From NCBI GenBank assembly GCA_029259175.1, contig JAPDJH010000001.1:62001-126000 (forward strand): 64,000 nt of DNA. Direction: 5' to 3'. The first letter of the stretch is position 1. Each line of letters starts with the position of its first letter. Origin of the DNA: Hadesarchaea archaeon (lineage in GTDB: Archaea > Hadarchaeota > Hadarchaeia > Hadarchaeales > Hadarchaeaceae). A model generated the notes under the pieces. It was not told the DNA's origin. It searched no databases and saw only the letters and a list, made by a program, of their open reading frames with translations. Positions 1 to 8,143 of this stretch are shown one piece after another. The position numbers and the translations under genes are program-made.

Positions 1-645
1 GCTGTTCAAAGAAAGAACATCCTCGTATCTCCCAGCCGATATCGCGGATTAGAATATTCAGTACCAAAGGAAATATCGGCTGCCGCTCCGTTCGTGATCG
101 GGAGTTTGTTGGTCGAAAAACAGGTAGAAGTACAGTGTAAGGATGAGACCCCCCGAGACCGGGAATTCCTCGAGCTTTTGAAAAACATGGGTGTCGTGGT
201 CCACCGGCGCAGACACGCCGTTTTTCTAAACGCTGAACGCCTGCGGGGGCGTGCACTAAACCTCTCAAGTATGCCCGAACTCGCTCCTTTCTTCGCCGTT
301 CTCGGAGTGTTTGCGAGGGGCAAAACCCGAATTGTGGAGGCTCAGGAGGCTCGAAATATGAAAACGGATAGAATCGCGGCGATTGTGCGTGCGCTTAAAA
401 TCATGGGGGCAAAAATTGTCGAAACGCCTGACGGTCTCGTAGTGAAGGGTACGCACCGCCTGAAAGGAAAAGAAGTAGATGGGGCAAACGACTACGCCGT
501 CACAGCCGCACTGACAGCCGCCGCTCTCAGGTCGGAGGGGGACACCCGAATCACAAACGGGATAGAATCTCTTAAACGCGGATATCCGCAGTTCATCCGA
601 ACCTTCAGAAATCTGGGGGCAGAAATCGGGACGGCAATAAAATAG
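1..645 (+). CDS. aroA: EPSP synthase-like enzyme, C-terminal part, cut by left edge
   Basis: This is the last ~214 residues of a 3-phosphoshikimate 1-carboxyvinyltransferase-fold protein (shikimate pathway). The frame is open from base 1. The first in-window start (GTG at 94) lies inside homologous sequence, so the gene begins upstream. The segment VPKEISAAAPFVIGSLL matches the family SSAA segment, and GYPQFIRTFRNLGA matches the terminal SYPxFxxxLxxLGA motif. Two active-site motifs are altered. The usual KE(S/T)DR reads MKTDR, and the usual NDHRMAM reads NDYAVTA, so the catalytic Glu and the PEP-binding Arg of characterised enzymes appear replaced. It may be a divergent or inactive paralogue; the fold call is safer than the activity call. 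Confidence 0.72.
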   Translation, partial: AVQRKNILVSPSRYRGLEYSVPKEISAAAPFVIGSLLVEKQVEVQCKDETPRDREFLELLKNMGVVVHRRRHAVFLNAERLRGRALNLSSMPELAPFFAVLGVFARGKTRIVEAQEARNMKTDRIAAIVRALKIMGAKIVETPDGLVVKGTHRLKGKEVDGANDYAVTAALTAAALRSEGDTRITNGIESLKRGYPQFIRTFRNLGAEIGTAIK

Positions 646-807
646 ATAATGATGCCGATCGGAATCAAATGTTTTGGACTTTTGTCACCAAAGGGTTCGC
701 CCACAGTGGTTATTTCATTCACATTAAAACACAACAGGACCCAAGAATCTCATGGACTGGCGAGCGCCATGCACAATCTAATTAATCCGCGGAGGTCAAG
801 TTATGCT

Positions 808-1659
808 GTGAAAGGCCAGCTGAGTTTAGAATTCATGATCGTGTTCGTAGGGCTGTTGCTCATAGTGGGAAGTATCACATATCCCCTGTATGAAACTTCG
901 CGAAACAAAGCAGAACGGCTTAACACGCTGGCGGAAGCCCGGAAGGCTGCGACGCTTCTCGCAACGGCGCTCAACTCGGTCTATGCTGGCGGGCCCGGAT
1001 CGAGGCAGACCGTGGAGTTCTGGTTGCCGCGAGGTGTCGTGAACATTGAAATGAACACGCTGAACGACGGGGTCGTAACCAGTGATGGGGCGGTGCAGCC
1101 CAACGGAAGAATCGATGTCCAAGTTTTCTTCGACTTCAACGGGGACGAGAACTGGGACAACACCCGCGATTCCGTCGTGATCGTTGAAACTCTCCTTCCC
1201 AGTGCTTGGGACGAAAATGGGAATGAGAGAAGCAGCTCTTGGCTAACCGAAAATGCAATACAGATAATAAGAGACGAGAATTTTATTTATGATTCGATAC
1301 ATCGGACAAAGCACCGGGTTACTTTGGAATATCAAATTCGGTATTACGAGAACGTGTTGGTGGACTGGACTCCGATAGAAGACCGGTGGGGGGTTGATTT
1401 TAAATTCCGGGCGATTGTCAACGGAATTCAACTCAGAGTGCTTGCCGAAAATCTGATTTGGAACGACTGGGTGTGGGCGAAGTTCGGAAACAAGTGGGAT
1501 ATGGATACCGGCAACACTTTTACCATTACGTTAACGGAAAACGGTACCACAGTGGCCATTGAAGTTGAGAATGGCCAGATAAGAATAACCTACGCGCCTG
1601 TTTTGCCCCCTTGGTATCGATGTATATCAATCACTGATGAAATCTTGGAGCGTGCATAG
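808..1659 (+). CDS. pilin-like protein with class III signal peptide
   Basis: This is a 283-residue secreted pilin-like protein. The GTG start at 808 has a good ribosome binding site (GGAGGT at 791-796, 11 nt upstream) and gives the N-terminus MKGQLSLEFMIVFVGLLL. That is the Q-x-S-x-E class III signal followed by one hydrophobic segment, as cleaved by archaeal prepilin peptidases of the EppA/PibD/FlaK type. Starts further upstream add residues with no such logic. The rest is a polar, predicted beta-rich extracellular domain. It heads a run of six pilin-like genes and one small regulator-like gene ending at 5580, mostly joined by 4-base overlaps. The subunit's position in the pilus is unknown. 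Confidence 0.85.
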   Translation: MKGQLSLEFMIVFVGLLLIVGSITYPLYETSRNKAERLNTLAEARKAATLLATALNSVYAGGPGSRQTVEFWLPRGVVNIEMNTLNDGVVTSDGAVQPNGRIDVQVFFDFNGDENWDNTRDSVVIVETLLPSAWDENGNERSSSWLTENAIQIIRDENFIYDSIHRTKHRVTLEYQIRYYENVLVDWTPIEDRWGVDFKFRAIVNGIQLRVLAENLIWNDWVWAKFGNKWDMDTGNTFTITLTENGTTVAIEVENGQIRITYAPVLPPWYRCISITDEILERA

Positions 1660-1661
1660 GG

Positions 1662-2135
1662 ATGCGTGGGCAAACAGCCGTAGAGTATCTCGCCGTGTTC
1701 TCAGTGGCTCTGGTCGTTATCGCCGTCGCTGCCGTCGCCCGGATGATAGATCCTGCCCGGGAGAGTGGTGAATCGGCTCTTGTCATGGCACAGGCTAGGG
1801 AAGCCGTCGACCTCATAGCGTCGGCTGTGGATTCAGTGTACGCGAGCGGGCCGGGATCCGCAGATGGGGTCACCGTCCGCGTGGATGCAGTGTGGAGCTT
1901 GATTCTGGACAACGAGAATTCGGAAGTCAAAATCCAGGTCTCGACCTCAGGAGGTGTTAAAGAGTTCCAAGCCTCGCTTCGTTATCCTCTGAATGGCCAG
2001 CACACTCTGCCAAATCTCTCCTCGGGAGTGTACGTGGTCGTCGCAGACTGGCCAACGAGCAATGGCGGTGAGGGGATCGAGGTGGTGGCCGAAAACAAAA
2101 TCATCCGGATTCACATCAACCCACTGGAGGGATAA
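1662..2135 (+). CDS. pilin-like protein with class III signal peptide
   Basis: This is a 157-residue protein starting MRGQTAVEYLAVFSVAL, a class III prepilin signal (G-Q-x-A-x-E-Y) and hydrophobic helix, then a small extracellular domain. It starts two bases after the preceding pilin gene stops, so the two are surely co-transcribed. The helix is followed by the motif SVYASGPGS, matched by SVYAGGPGS in the preceding gene, so the two are paralogues. It is probably a minor pilin. Confidence 0.85.
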   Translation: MRGQTAVEYLAVFSVALVVIAVAAVARMIDPARESGESALVMAQAREAVDLIASAVDSVYASGPGSADGVTVRVDAVWSLILDNENSEVKIQVSTSGGVKEFQASLRYPLNGQHTLPNLSSGVYVVVADWPTSNGGEGIEVVAENKIIRIHINPLEG

Positions 2136-2138
2136 AAC

Positions 2139-2603
2139 ATGAGAGTACTTCGAAATCCAAATGGGTTCTTCTCTATTGACGCGATGTTTGCCGTCACATT
2201 ACTCCTCATGATCGTGTTGAGCTTTACCAACGTATACGAAGCGCGGACACAAATGGCGGAGCTGATGGGTGCCAAGCTGGAAGCGCAGGCGCTGGCAGAG
2301 AAAATCGCGGGAATCGTCAACGCGGTTCATGCAGGAGGGGAAAACATGGAGATCCGGTTCAGGCTGCCAAAATTCACGGGAGGTGGATTTGGCTATGTAG
2401 TGCATTTTAATTCTCTCGAGCGTTGCGTGGCGGTGGAAAACGCACAGGTGTGGGGAACTGTAATCGCAACAGTTGGGATGGAAAATGTCGTAATGCGCTA
2501 CGCGGGAGAGAACGTGTTGTATTCCGCCCAGTTCGAAAACTCACTCGTGGCCAGATGGGGAGAAGGTGTGCTGGAAAACTGGATCGAGGTGACAGTGGTA
2601 TGA
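2139..2603 (+). CDS. minor pilin-like protein, variant signal (FSID)
   Basis: This is a 154-residue protein. After a short positive N-terminus it has GFFSIDAMFAVTLLL, where the usual Glu of the class III signal is Asp and the Gln is Phe. A single hydrophobic helix follows, then a small domain. VNAVHAGG echoes the VYAGGPGS motif of its two upstream neighbours. It lies 3 nt after the previous gene and overlaps the next one by ATGA. It is probably a minor or priming subunit of the same pilus. Confidence 0.75.
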   Translation: MRVLRNPNGFFSIDAMFAVTLLLMIVLSFTNVYEARTQMAELMGAKLEAQALAEKIAGIVNAVHAGGENMEIRFRLPKFTGGGFGYVVHFNSLERCVAVENAQVWGTVIATVGMENVVMRYAGENVLYSAQFENSLVARWGEGVLENWIEVTVV

Positions 2604-3025
2604 AAGGACAGGCAAGCGTGGAGTTGCTGGTGCTCGTGGGCGCTATTCTTGTATCAATTGCTTCAATGCTCTACTTGGGAATGGCCAGCAACGAACAAAC
2701 GGTTGTGGCCCAAGCAGCACGGGACGGGATAGAGAACGCTGCGCTTGCGCTCCAGTTGGAGTACGGGTGCGAACTCAGCGCCACGCATGTAGGAGTATCC
2801 CACGGCGATATCACTATGAGCATAAAGATAAGAAACGCCCCGCCACAAGGCTTCACCTGGGAGAACTTCAGGGACAACGTGGTGAAGCCCCTCCTCCGTG
2901 AACAGGTGCTTCGTTTTGTGGGATACGCTTTGAGCGGGAACTTTCCCGAAGCTGTTGGGCCTGTGAGCGGGCGCTACTATACCTACGATGTGGAAAACAT
3001 CGAAGTGGAGCGGGTGGTGCTATGA
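2600..3025 (+). CDS. pilin-like protein with class III signal peptide
   Basis: This is a 141-residue protein. The ATG at 2600 overlaps the upstream stop (ATGA) and yields MKGQASVELLVLVGAILVS, a canonical Q-x-S-x-E class III signal plus helix. A longer in-frame extension back to 2423 overlaps the upstream gene and would bury the signal, so it was rejected. The mature domain has a single Cys in the short motif YGCELS. Co-translated with both neighbours by overlapping codons. Confidence 0.85.
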   Translation: MKGQASVELLVLVGAILVSIASMLYLGMASNEQTVVAQAARDGIENAALALQLEYGCELSATHVGVSHGDITMSIKIRNAPPQGFTWENFRDNVVKPLLREQVLRFVGYALSGNFPEAVGPVSGRYYTYDVENIEVERVVL

Positions 3026-4041
3026 AGGAGGAGCGAGGACAAGTCTTCACGCTCGACATGTTTCTGGCGCTCGTGCTCACCGCGATGGTACTGAGCTACT
3101 CCGGGCTGGCATACGAACAAGCGCGGCACGCTGGAGAGCGTCTCTCCCGATTCTCGCTCGAGCGGATCGCGAACGACGCGGCGGATGTGCTGGTGAAAAC
3201 TCTGGGAGAGCCCGAAAACTGGTACAAAGATGCCACGACCCTGCGGGTTCTTGGCTTTGCCGAGGAAAATGACGGACAACCGGTTCCATCCACTGTAGAT
3301 ATTAAAAAATTTGGCCAGTTCCGAAGACTGCTTCACGGGGATAACTGGACCGACCCTGCAAACGAGAATGCTGTAAACGCCATCAAGAAGCTGTTCGGAG
3401 GAAGCGAAAAATTCGAAATAAGGTTGTTGGACGAAAACGGTCAAGAGCTGTGGCACGCCTTTCCCGGATGGGAGATAGGCGAAAACTCCGGGGCCGAGAA
3501 CTCTACCGAGGTGGTGGTCGTTAGGCGTCTGATCTCGTTGCGCTATGGGAGCGCAATAAGGAGTACCACCGGCAGAATCGTGAGACTGGATGTGCAGCCT
3601 GAAAAAGAAAAGGAGAACTGGTTGTATTTTGACGTGTACGCCGGCGAAGCAAAAGCATATGATTGGTACATCATCGTTCAGGGAGAGCGCGAGAGTGGAA
3701 ATCCGCATGTCCAAATCTGGGTAAATGAAAATACTGGTAACTTCGACTATGAATTCGTCGCAGCAACTGATGCACCTGAGCAGATCTACCCAAATCCTGA
3801 TCTGCCGGCCACTCATCGAGTCACACACGGAGGAATGGAAAACGATCCCACCATAAAATCCGAAAACAGATTTCCCCAACCATATCCTGGAACGAACTAT
3901 CTCTATCTCAAATTCACGGCTGGCCGCTGGAGCTGGCTCCAAATATACGTGGTCTTGATTCCACAGTGCTCAGATTGGGGAGAAGCGTCGACCGTTATTC
4001 AGCCTCTGCCTGCCGTTCTCGAAGTGAAGATGTGGAGATGA
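3022..4041 (+). CDS. large minor-pilin-like protein, variant signal (FTLD)
   Basis: This is a 339-residue protein. Its N-terminus RGQVFTLDMFLALVLTAMVL keeps G-Q but has a TLD core in place of SxE, then one hydrophobic helix. The segment FSLERIANDAADVLVK resembles LERYANDAMEALYN in the pilin at 4394, so both belong to one minor-pilin family. The long C-terminal domain is Trp- and Tyr-rich and is predicted extracellular. It is the largest subunit of this operon, so it could be a tip or adhesive subunit; that is inference. Confidence 0.75.
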   Translation: MKEERGQVFTLDMFLALVLTAMVLSYSGLAYEQARHAGERLSRFSLERIANDAADVLVKTLGEPENWYKDATTLRVLGFAEENDGQPVPSTVDIKKFGQFRRLLHGDNWTDPANENAVNAIKKLFGGSEKFEIRLLDENGQELWHAFPGWEIGENSGAENSTEVVVVRRLISLRYGSAIRSTTGRIVRLDVQPEKEKENWLYFDVYAGEAKAYDWYIIVQGERESGNPHVQIWVNENTGNFDYEFVAATDAPEQIYPNPDLPATHRVTHGGMENDPTIKSENRFPQPYPGTNYLYLKFTAGRWSWLQIYVVLIPQCSDWGEASTVIQPLPAVLEVKMWR

Positions 4042-4065
4042 AAACCTTGAGATTAGCCAAAAAAA

Positions 4066-4086
4066 GGTTGTAACTTAGTTATAACC
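4066..4086. promoter_or_regulatory. inverted repeat in front of the small winged-helix gene
   Basis: GGTTGTAAC, a 3-nt spacer, then GTTATAACC: 8 of 9 positions pair. It ends 2 nt before the ATG at 4089. The following gene encodes a winged helix, so an autoregulatory operator is plausible but unproven. Confidence 0.45.
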
Positions 4087-4088
4087 AA

Positions 4089-4397
4089 ATGGTGAAAGAA
4101 ATGGAAAACCCGTTCGCCTATAGGGCTGAGGTCTCAGGCGCTAATTTCGTAGATCGAGCAGAATTCGAACACCTGCGGGAAAACCTGCGCAACAAAATCC
4201 AGCGCAAGCTGTTGCTCATCCTGGCCCGGGTGCCCCATTCCCAGCTCACTTCTACCGAGTTCATCGCCAAATGGTGTTTCAAATCAGCCGCCCATGTGGA
4301 AAAGGCTATGAAGGGACTGGAGAAAAAGGGAATCGTGGAAAACGGGAAAAACAACGACATCTTTTTCGCAGAGCGGATAAGGAGGCTAGAGGAATGA
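4089..4397 (+). CDS. small winged-helix protein, internally deleted AAA-ATPase relative
   Basis: This is a 102-residue protein. Residues ~6-30 (NPFAYRAEVSGANFVDRAEF) match the extreme N-terminus of archaeal STAND/AAA ATPases, which usually reads NPF..G..V.G..F.DRE.E. Residues ~38-95 look like the winged helix found at the far C-terminus of the same ATPases. The whole P-loop domain between them is absent; there is no Walker A or B. It overlaps the next pilin gene by ATGA and sits behind an inverted repeat, so a retained role as a DNA-binding regulator of the pilin operon is more likely than decay. This is inference from arrangement. Confidence 0.65.
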   Translation: MVKEMENPFAYRAEVSGANFVDRAEFEHLRENLRNKIQRKLLLILARVPHSQLTSTEFIAKWCFKSAAHVEKAMKGLEKKGIVENGKNNDIFFAERIRRLEE

Positions 4398-4897
4398 GCA
4401 GACCAGATCAGTGCGGGTTCATCTTCAGCCTCGACGCTGCTCTGGCCGTCGTCATCGTGATGCTGGCGCTTGCAGGGGTGGCCCGCGTGGGGACGCTCGG
4501 CTTCTACGAAAGCTATGGCTATCTCAGGCTCGAGCGCTACGCCAACGACGCGATGGAGGCGCTCTACAACGTGGGAGCGCTGGACGAGAATGGAAACCTC
4601 ACAACAGCCTACGACAACATCCGGTGGCTGCTGGATAACGGGCAGACCGCGCAGGCCGAGCTCACGGCGGAAAACTGGCTCATCCGCATCTTCCCCAACG
4701 ACCTGTACTTTAAACTCGTTGTAGGAGATGAGAATTCTCCCTTGCTTGACAATGTCTTTCCGGAGTACGGAAATGATGATGCATGGGTTGCTGCGTTTGA
4801 AAACGCGGAGGAATTCGGAGTTGCTCAGAGGGTCTGGGTCGTGGGGAGCGAGTTCGTCCCCGCAAAGCTCTACGTGTGGAGGTGGCCGCGACCATGA
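4394..4897 (+). CDS. minor pilin-like protein, variant signal (FSLD)
   Basis: This is a 167-residue protein. The ATG at 4394 overlaps the upstream stop. The N-terminus has CGFIFSLDAALAVVIVMLAL, a variant prepilin signal with Asp where class III has Glu, followed by the membrane helix. LERYANDAMEALYN after the helix is shared with the protein at 3022. A domain with several Trp residues follows. It is probably a minor pilin subunit. Confidence 0.75.
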   Translation: MSRPDQCGFIFSLDAALAVVIVMLALAGVARVGTLGFYESYGYLRLERYANDAMEALYNVGALDENGNLTTAYDNIRWLLDNGQTAQAELTAENWLIRIFPNDLYFKLVVGDENSPLLDNVFPEYGNDDAWVAAFENAEEFGVAQRVWVVGSEFVPAKLYVWRWPRP

Positions 4898-5580
4898 GAT
4901 CCGACCAGCGCGGGTTCGTGCTCAACGGGATCGCTCTGCTCCTTGTTCTGCCAGCCTTTCTGTTGGCAGGTGTCGGGCTCAAGCTGATCAGCACCGCTCA
5001 GGAAACAGTTGCGATCCAGCTAGTTGCGGACAAGGTTTTCTACACAAGCTGGGATTTGGACAGAACTCTAGATATGATTTGGATAGAAAACGTGCTCTTC
5101 GACAACGAGAGTAACACCAACCGGTACTTCAGATGGCTTGCGGAGAACTATCGGGCCGCAACGGGAATGCTCGTGGAAATCGCGCCCAGCTGGAAGTTCT
5201 GGATTCATGTGGACAACAACGGGGCCGACCACTACGCCGGCACCAAATATTGCAAAATCGCGCGGGGATCGCTCGACAACTGGTTTTACTATTTTGAGGA
5301 CTTGGACGAAGCAACGGGCGAAACTCCTGACTGGGATTACAATGAACCAATCCTCCGGATCGAAAAAATTGGAGAAAATCTGAAGGTAACCATTGAAGCA
5401 TATGGAGGAAGTTACTGGGCGGACATTTACTACGGAGACGATCTGATTTGGGAAAACATCCGCTCCGACAACGTGGGAATATCGACCTGGATCCCAAGCA
5501 CGGTGCAACTGTCTCTCGAAACCAGCATAATGGATCCTAACCATGTCGCCAGCCGGACCTCAACGGTTAAACTCTGCTGA
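4894..5580 (+). CDS. minor pilin-like protein, last gene of the operon
   Basis: This is a 228-residue protein. The ATG at 4894 (overlap ATGA) gives MRSDQRGFVLNGIALLLVLP, a weak relative of the prepilin signals upstream: R-G-F at the cleavage site but no S/A-x-E/D core. One hydrophobic helix and a Trp/Tyr-rich extracellular domain follow. Whether the prepilin peptidase cleaves it is unclear. The operon context is the strongest evidence for its assignment. Confidence 0.65.
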   Translation: MRSDQRGFVLNGIALLLVLPAFLLAGVGLKLISTAQETVAIQLVADKVFYTSWDLDRTLDMIWIENVLFDNESNTNRYFRWLAENYRAATGMLVEIAPSWKFWIHVDNNGADHYAGTKYCKIARGSLDNWFYYFEDLDEATGETPDWDYNEPILRIEKIGENLKVTIEAYGGSYWADIYYGDDLIWENIRSDNVGISTWIPSTVQLSLETSIMDPNHVASRTSTVKLC

Positions 5581-5653
5581 TTGGCTGATTATTTGTTCAC
5601 ACTTCTCAAGCGCATCTGTTTAAAGTCAGACAAAACAGTTAGAATGTGAGAAA

Positions 5654-6412
5654 ATGGGCGGCAGAAAAACCAAGGGCTTTTTTTATCGGATCGGAGAGGC
5701 AGTGCTCAACCCGAGAGTGCCAAAACCACGATTACGAACCCCCAAGGAGAAAAAGAGAGAAATCCCGAAACTCCTCCGCGGTTACTTCGAACGGCGTCAG
5801 CTGGAGTGGCCCGAATACGTGATGTTCAAGGTTCAGGTGGCGATACTGTTGCTTTTTGCTATGGCGCCCATCCACCTAGTCTTCCTCCGGCAGTACGAAA
5901 CGCATTCACTTGCCGCAATGATTGCGCTCTCCGCGTATCTCGTTTACCTCGCCGCGACCCAAGTGAAACAGGCTTTCTTCGCGGACCGAGGGGCGTACTG
6001 GACCTTCATCGGAATGTGTCTGGCCCTTGTATGGGGATTTCTGGGAGTGTTGAAGAGACTCGCTCCCGTCTTGAACGCGGGGTCGATGTTCGAGATCATC
6101 TTCTTAGTAATAGCGATGATTTTCGCTGTAGTGCTCGCGTTCGCAGGGTTCAGAATAAAATATGGAAGAAACTACACTTTTGGAACCATCAGATCCGTGA
6201 GGGGGAACAAAGCGCTCGTGCGAATCGGCTACGATATCTGCAGCAACGTAAAGGCGGGAGAGTACTTGGTCGACAGCCTCGTCCGGGTCAGACCCGGCGA
6301 TCGGGTGAAAGTTGGTGTGGACCGTCCCCTCCTCGGACTGCGGGGGTCGAGCGTGCGGGCGGTGCTTGGAAAGGTGGGGAAATCGCGAGCCTCGCAAAGG
6401 CGCCGTATCTGA
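5654..6412 (+). CDS. membrane protein of the DUF2101 type
   Basis: This is a 252-residue protein. A basic N-terminus of ~55 residues precedes four predicted membrane segments (about 57-160) and a soluble C-terminal domain. The C-terminal pattern YTFGTIRSV..ALVRIGYDIC..VKAGEYLVDS..VRPGDRVKV matches my memory of archaeal DUF2101 proteins, whose function is unknown. A TTTAAA box lies ~35 nt upstream of the ATG, so it has its own promoter. A link to the pilus genes on either side is possible but not shown. Confidence 0.6.
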   Translation: MGGRKTKGFFYRIGEAVLNPRVPKPRLRTPKEKKREIPKLLRGYFERRQLEWPEYVMFKVQVAILLLFAMAPIHLVFLRQYETHSLAAMIALSAYLVYLAATQVKQAFFADRGAYWTFIGMCLALVWGFLGVLKRLAPVLNAGSMFEIIFLVIAMIFAVVLAFAGFRIKYGRNYTFGTIRSVRGNKALVRIGYDICSNVKAGEYLVDSLVRVRPGDRVKVGVDRPLLGLRGSSVRAVLGKVGKSRASQRRRI

Positions 6413-6506
6413 ATCGTTCAGAAGAGGTGTATGAAGCGCGGATTGGTTTCTTTTGAATGGCTACCCAAAACGTTCAGTTTTACTTTGAAATTGAAATCTC
6501 ATAAGA

Positions 6507-6514
6507 TTTAAAAA
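6507..6514 (+). promoter_or_regulatory. TATA box of the vapBC pair
   Basis: TTTAAAAA lies 30-37 nt before the ATG at 6544, the spacing expected of an archaeal promoter giving a short or leaderless mRNA. Confidence 0.55.
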
Positions 6515-6543
6515 CATTGTGTGATCAATTTTACTTGAGAAAG

Positions 6544-6777
6544 ATGGAATACGAAACAAAGATTTCAAAAGGATATCAAGTCGTGGTTCCCGCCAAGCTC
6601 CGGAAGAAGTATTGCTTAATCCCTGGCGACAGACTCCTCTGGGAGGATAGAAAAGGAGAATTGAGGGTAAGAATCCGAAAAAGATTAACGTGGAAGGATA
6701 TCGCCGGGATGGTTGCCGGAGAAAAACGGACAAATGCTGTAGAGCTGAAGAAGAAAGCCCAGAGAGGAGAGCTTTGA
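6544..6777 (+). CDS. vapB: AbrB-type antitoxin (VapB)
   Basis: This 77-residue swapped-hairpin AbrB/MazE-fold protein is the DNA-binding antitoxin of a VapBC pair. The N-terminal half shows the family pattern: KISKGYQVVVPAKLRKKY, then PGDRLLWE and an RVRIRK strand. The basic C-terminal tail (about 55-77) would wrap the toxin. The ATG at 6544 fits the TATA box at 6507; an in-frame TTG further upstream lies too close to it. Its stop overlaps the toxin start, the usual arrangement for co-translated toxin-antitoxin genes. Such antitoxins normally repress their own promoter. Confidence 0.85.
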   Translation: MEYETKISKGYQVVVPAKLRKKYCLIPGDRLLWEDRKGELRVRIRKRLTWKDIAGMVAGEKRTNAVELKKKAQRGEL

Positions 6778-7160
6778 TCTTCCTCGATTCTTCGTTTTTC
6801 GTAGCCCTCGTGTGCGTAAAGGATCGTTGGCATTTAAGGGCCAAAGACTTGGTCAGAACCTTACCAAAACGAAAAGTGACCAGCGACTTCGTGGTTTCAG
6901 AAAGCGTTACTGTCGTTGGAGCACTGGGCGGAGGAAAAGCAGGAGCGAAGTTATATAACTTTGTTATGGATAACTGCGAGGTAGTCTTTGTAGACAGGGA
7001 ACTATTGGAGAAGGCAATCGCGACTTATTTGAAATACGACGGAACACTTTCGCTCGCCGATGCCGTGGCGGTGGAAATCATGCGCGGGCGCGGCATCAGA
7101 AAGATATGCTCCTTCGACACAGATTTTGACAAGGTGCCCGGGATTTCGAGGATCCACTAG
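6774..7160 (+). CDS. vapC: PIN-domain ribonuclease toxin (VapC)
   Basis: This is a 128-residue PIN-domain endoribonuclease. The TTG start at 6774 overlaps the antitoxin stop (TTGA) behind a GAGAGGAGAG ribosome site, and gives MIFLDSSFFVAL with the first catalytic Asp. Further acidic residues are at SES (~residue 41), LADAVAVE and FDTDFD near the C-terminus, completing the four-acid set of active PIN nucleases. Targets of archaeal VapC proteins are usually tRNA or rRNA; this target is unknown. All key residues are present, so it should be active. Confidence 0.85.
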   Translation: MIFLDSSFFVALVCVKDRWHLRAKDLVRTLPKRKVTSDFVVSESVTVVGALGGGKAGAKLYNFVMDNCEVVFVDRELLEKAIATYLKYDGTLSLADAVAVEIMRGRGIRKICSFDTDFDKVPGISRIH

Positions 7161-7315
7161 CAAGCATTTCAGGTGTTAACTATATCAGCAATTTTTATGC
7201 TAAAATAACCGATGCGCTTGAAATCCCGAAAGATGCCAGTTTAAACATGGGGAGAAAATCTAACTTGAATTTGCCGTCTTTTCTTCGAATCGCTTGACAA
7301 AAGTTGCAGCTTGTG

Positions 7316-8059
7316 CTAAAGGAAAGAGAACACTATCGTCCAGTACAGATCGCCATAGAAGACGCCGACGAGAAGACCAAGGGCCAGCAGGGGGGCAAAG
7401 GGCATGCCCCGCTTGAGCTTCAGGCGGTTCTGGAGTTTTCGCTGGCGGACAAGCCGTTTCAGCACCCTTACTTGGGTTCGAGAAAGCCCGGCCGCGCGGT
7501 TGGGGTCGGCGTATATTTTGACACCGCGTGGCTTTATTCCGAGCCAAGACCTCGTCCGCCGGATCTTTCCATTTTTCTCGTAAATGAGTTCGGCTGGAAT
7601 CATTCCCTCCTCAAGCTCTGTGATCCGGACGATGTCGTAGAAAACACTTTTGCCCAAAATCTTCCGCACGAGCGCATACACCGCAATCACCGGAACTGCC
7701 AAAATCAAGGAATTGAAGAGTACGGTGATGAAAAAGGGATAGAGTAACTGGTAGGTACCGGGCGGCTGGTAAAACGGCAAAAGGGCCCCGTAAGCCGTGA
7801 AGAGCTTTACATCTCCGCCGGCCCACCCTCCCGTGAGCCAGAGGGCATAGCCCAGCAGAAAGGCAAAACCCGCCCCCAGAGCACCGGAAACCGCGTTCCA
7901 CCAATCCCCGTTGAGGCCTCCCCACACAAGATGCACGAGTATCCCACACCCAATAAGCGAGTAGGTCAGCCAATTAGGGATAATGCGCCATCTCAAATCA
8001 GTGTAGACGGCGATGGCGCTTCCAGCCAGAGCCGCCCCTGCTAGCACGCCTTGAATCAC
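7316..8059 (-). CDS. archaeal prepilin peptidase (A24 family)
   Basis: This is a 247-residue membrane aspartyl protease that removes the N-terminal leader of pilin precursors at the cytoplasmic face. The two catalytic aspartates are visible: Asp21 in YTDLRWRIIPN and Asp83 in GGWAGGDVKLF, the GxGD-type motif. Six or so hydrophobic segments are spread along the protein, with a basic ~80-residue C-terminal region. The start is GTG at 8059. It is the last gene of the minus-strand pilus block, just after two class III pilins, which are its obvious substrates. It is equivalent to EppA, FlaK or PibD; which one cannot be told here. Confidence 0.9.
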   Translation of the reverse strand: MIQGVLAGAALAGSAIAVYTDLRWRIIPNWLTYSLIGCGILVHLVWGGLNGDWWNAVSGALGAGFAFLLGYALWLTGGWAGGDVKLFTAYGALLPFYQPPGTYQLLYPFFITVLFNSLILAVPVIAVYALVRKILGKSVFYDIVRITELEEGMIPAELIYEKNGKIRRTRSWLGIKPRGVKIYADPNRAAGLSRTQVRVLKRLVRQRKLQNRLKLKRGMPFAPLLALGLLVGVFYGDLYWTIVFSFL

Positions 8060-8143
8060 GGGTTAGAGTTCACGCGAGTTTTAATGATGTTTTCGGTGAA
8101 CTTTATTTGGAAATCCGGCCAATTGGTCTGCAGCTCTCCTAGA

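Noticed and set aside
2983-3942. 319-codon minus-strand frame
   Set aside because: Antisense to the coupled minor-pilin gene at 3022, with no start signals or recognisable motif.
7161-7315. Possible short gene after vapC
   Set aside because: A short open frame exists but has no start signal, ribosome site or recognisable residues; I see nothing else in this gap.
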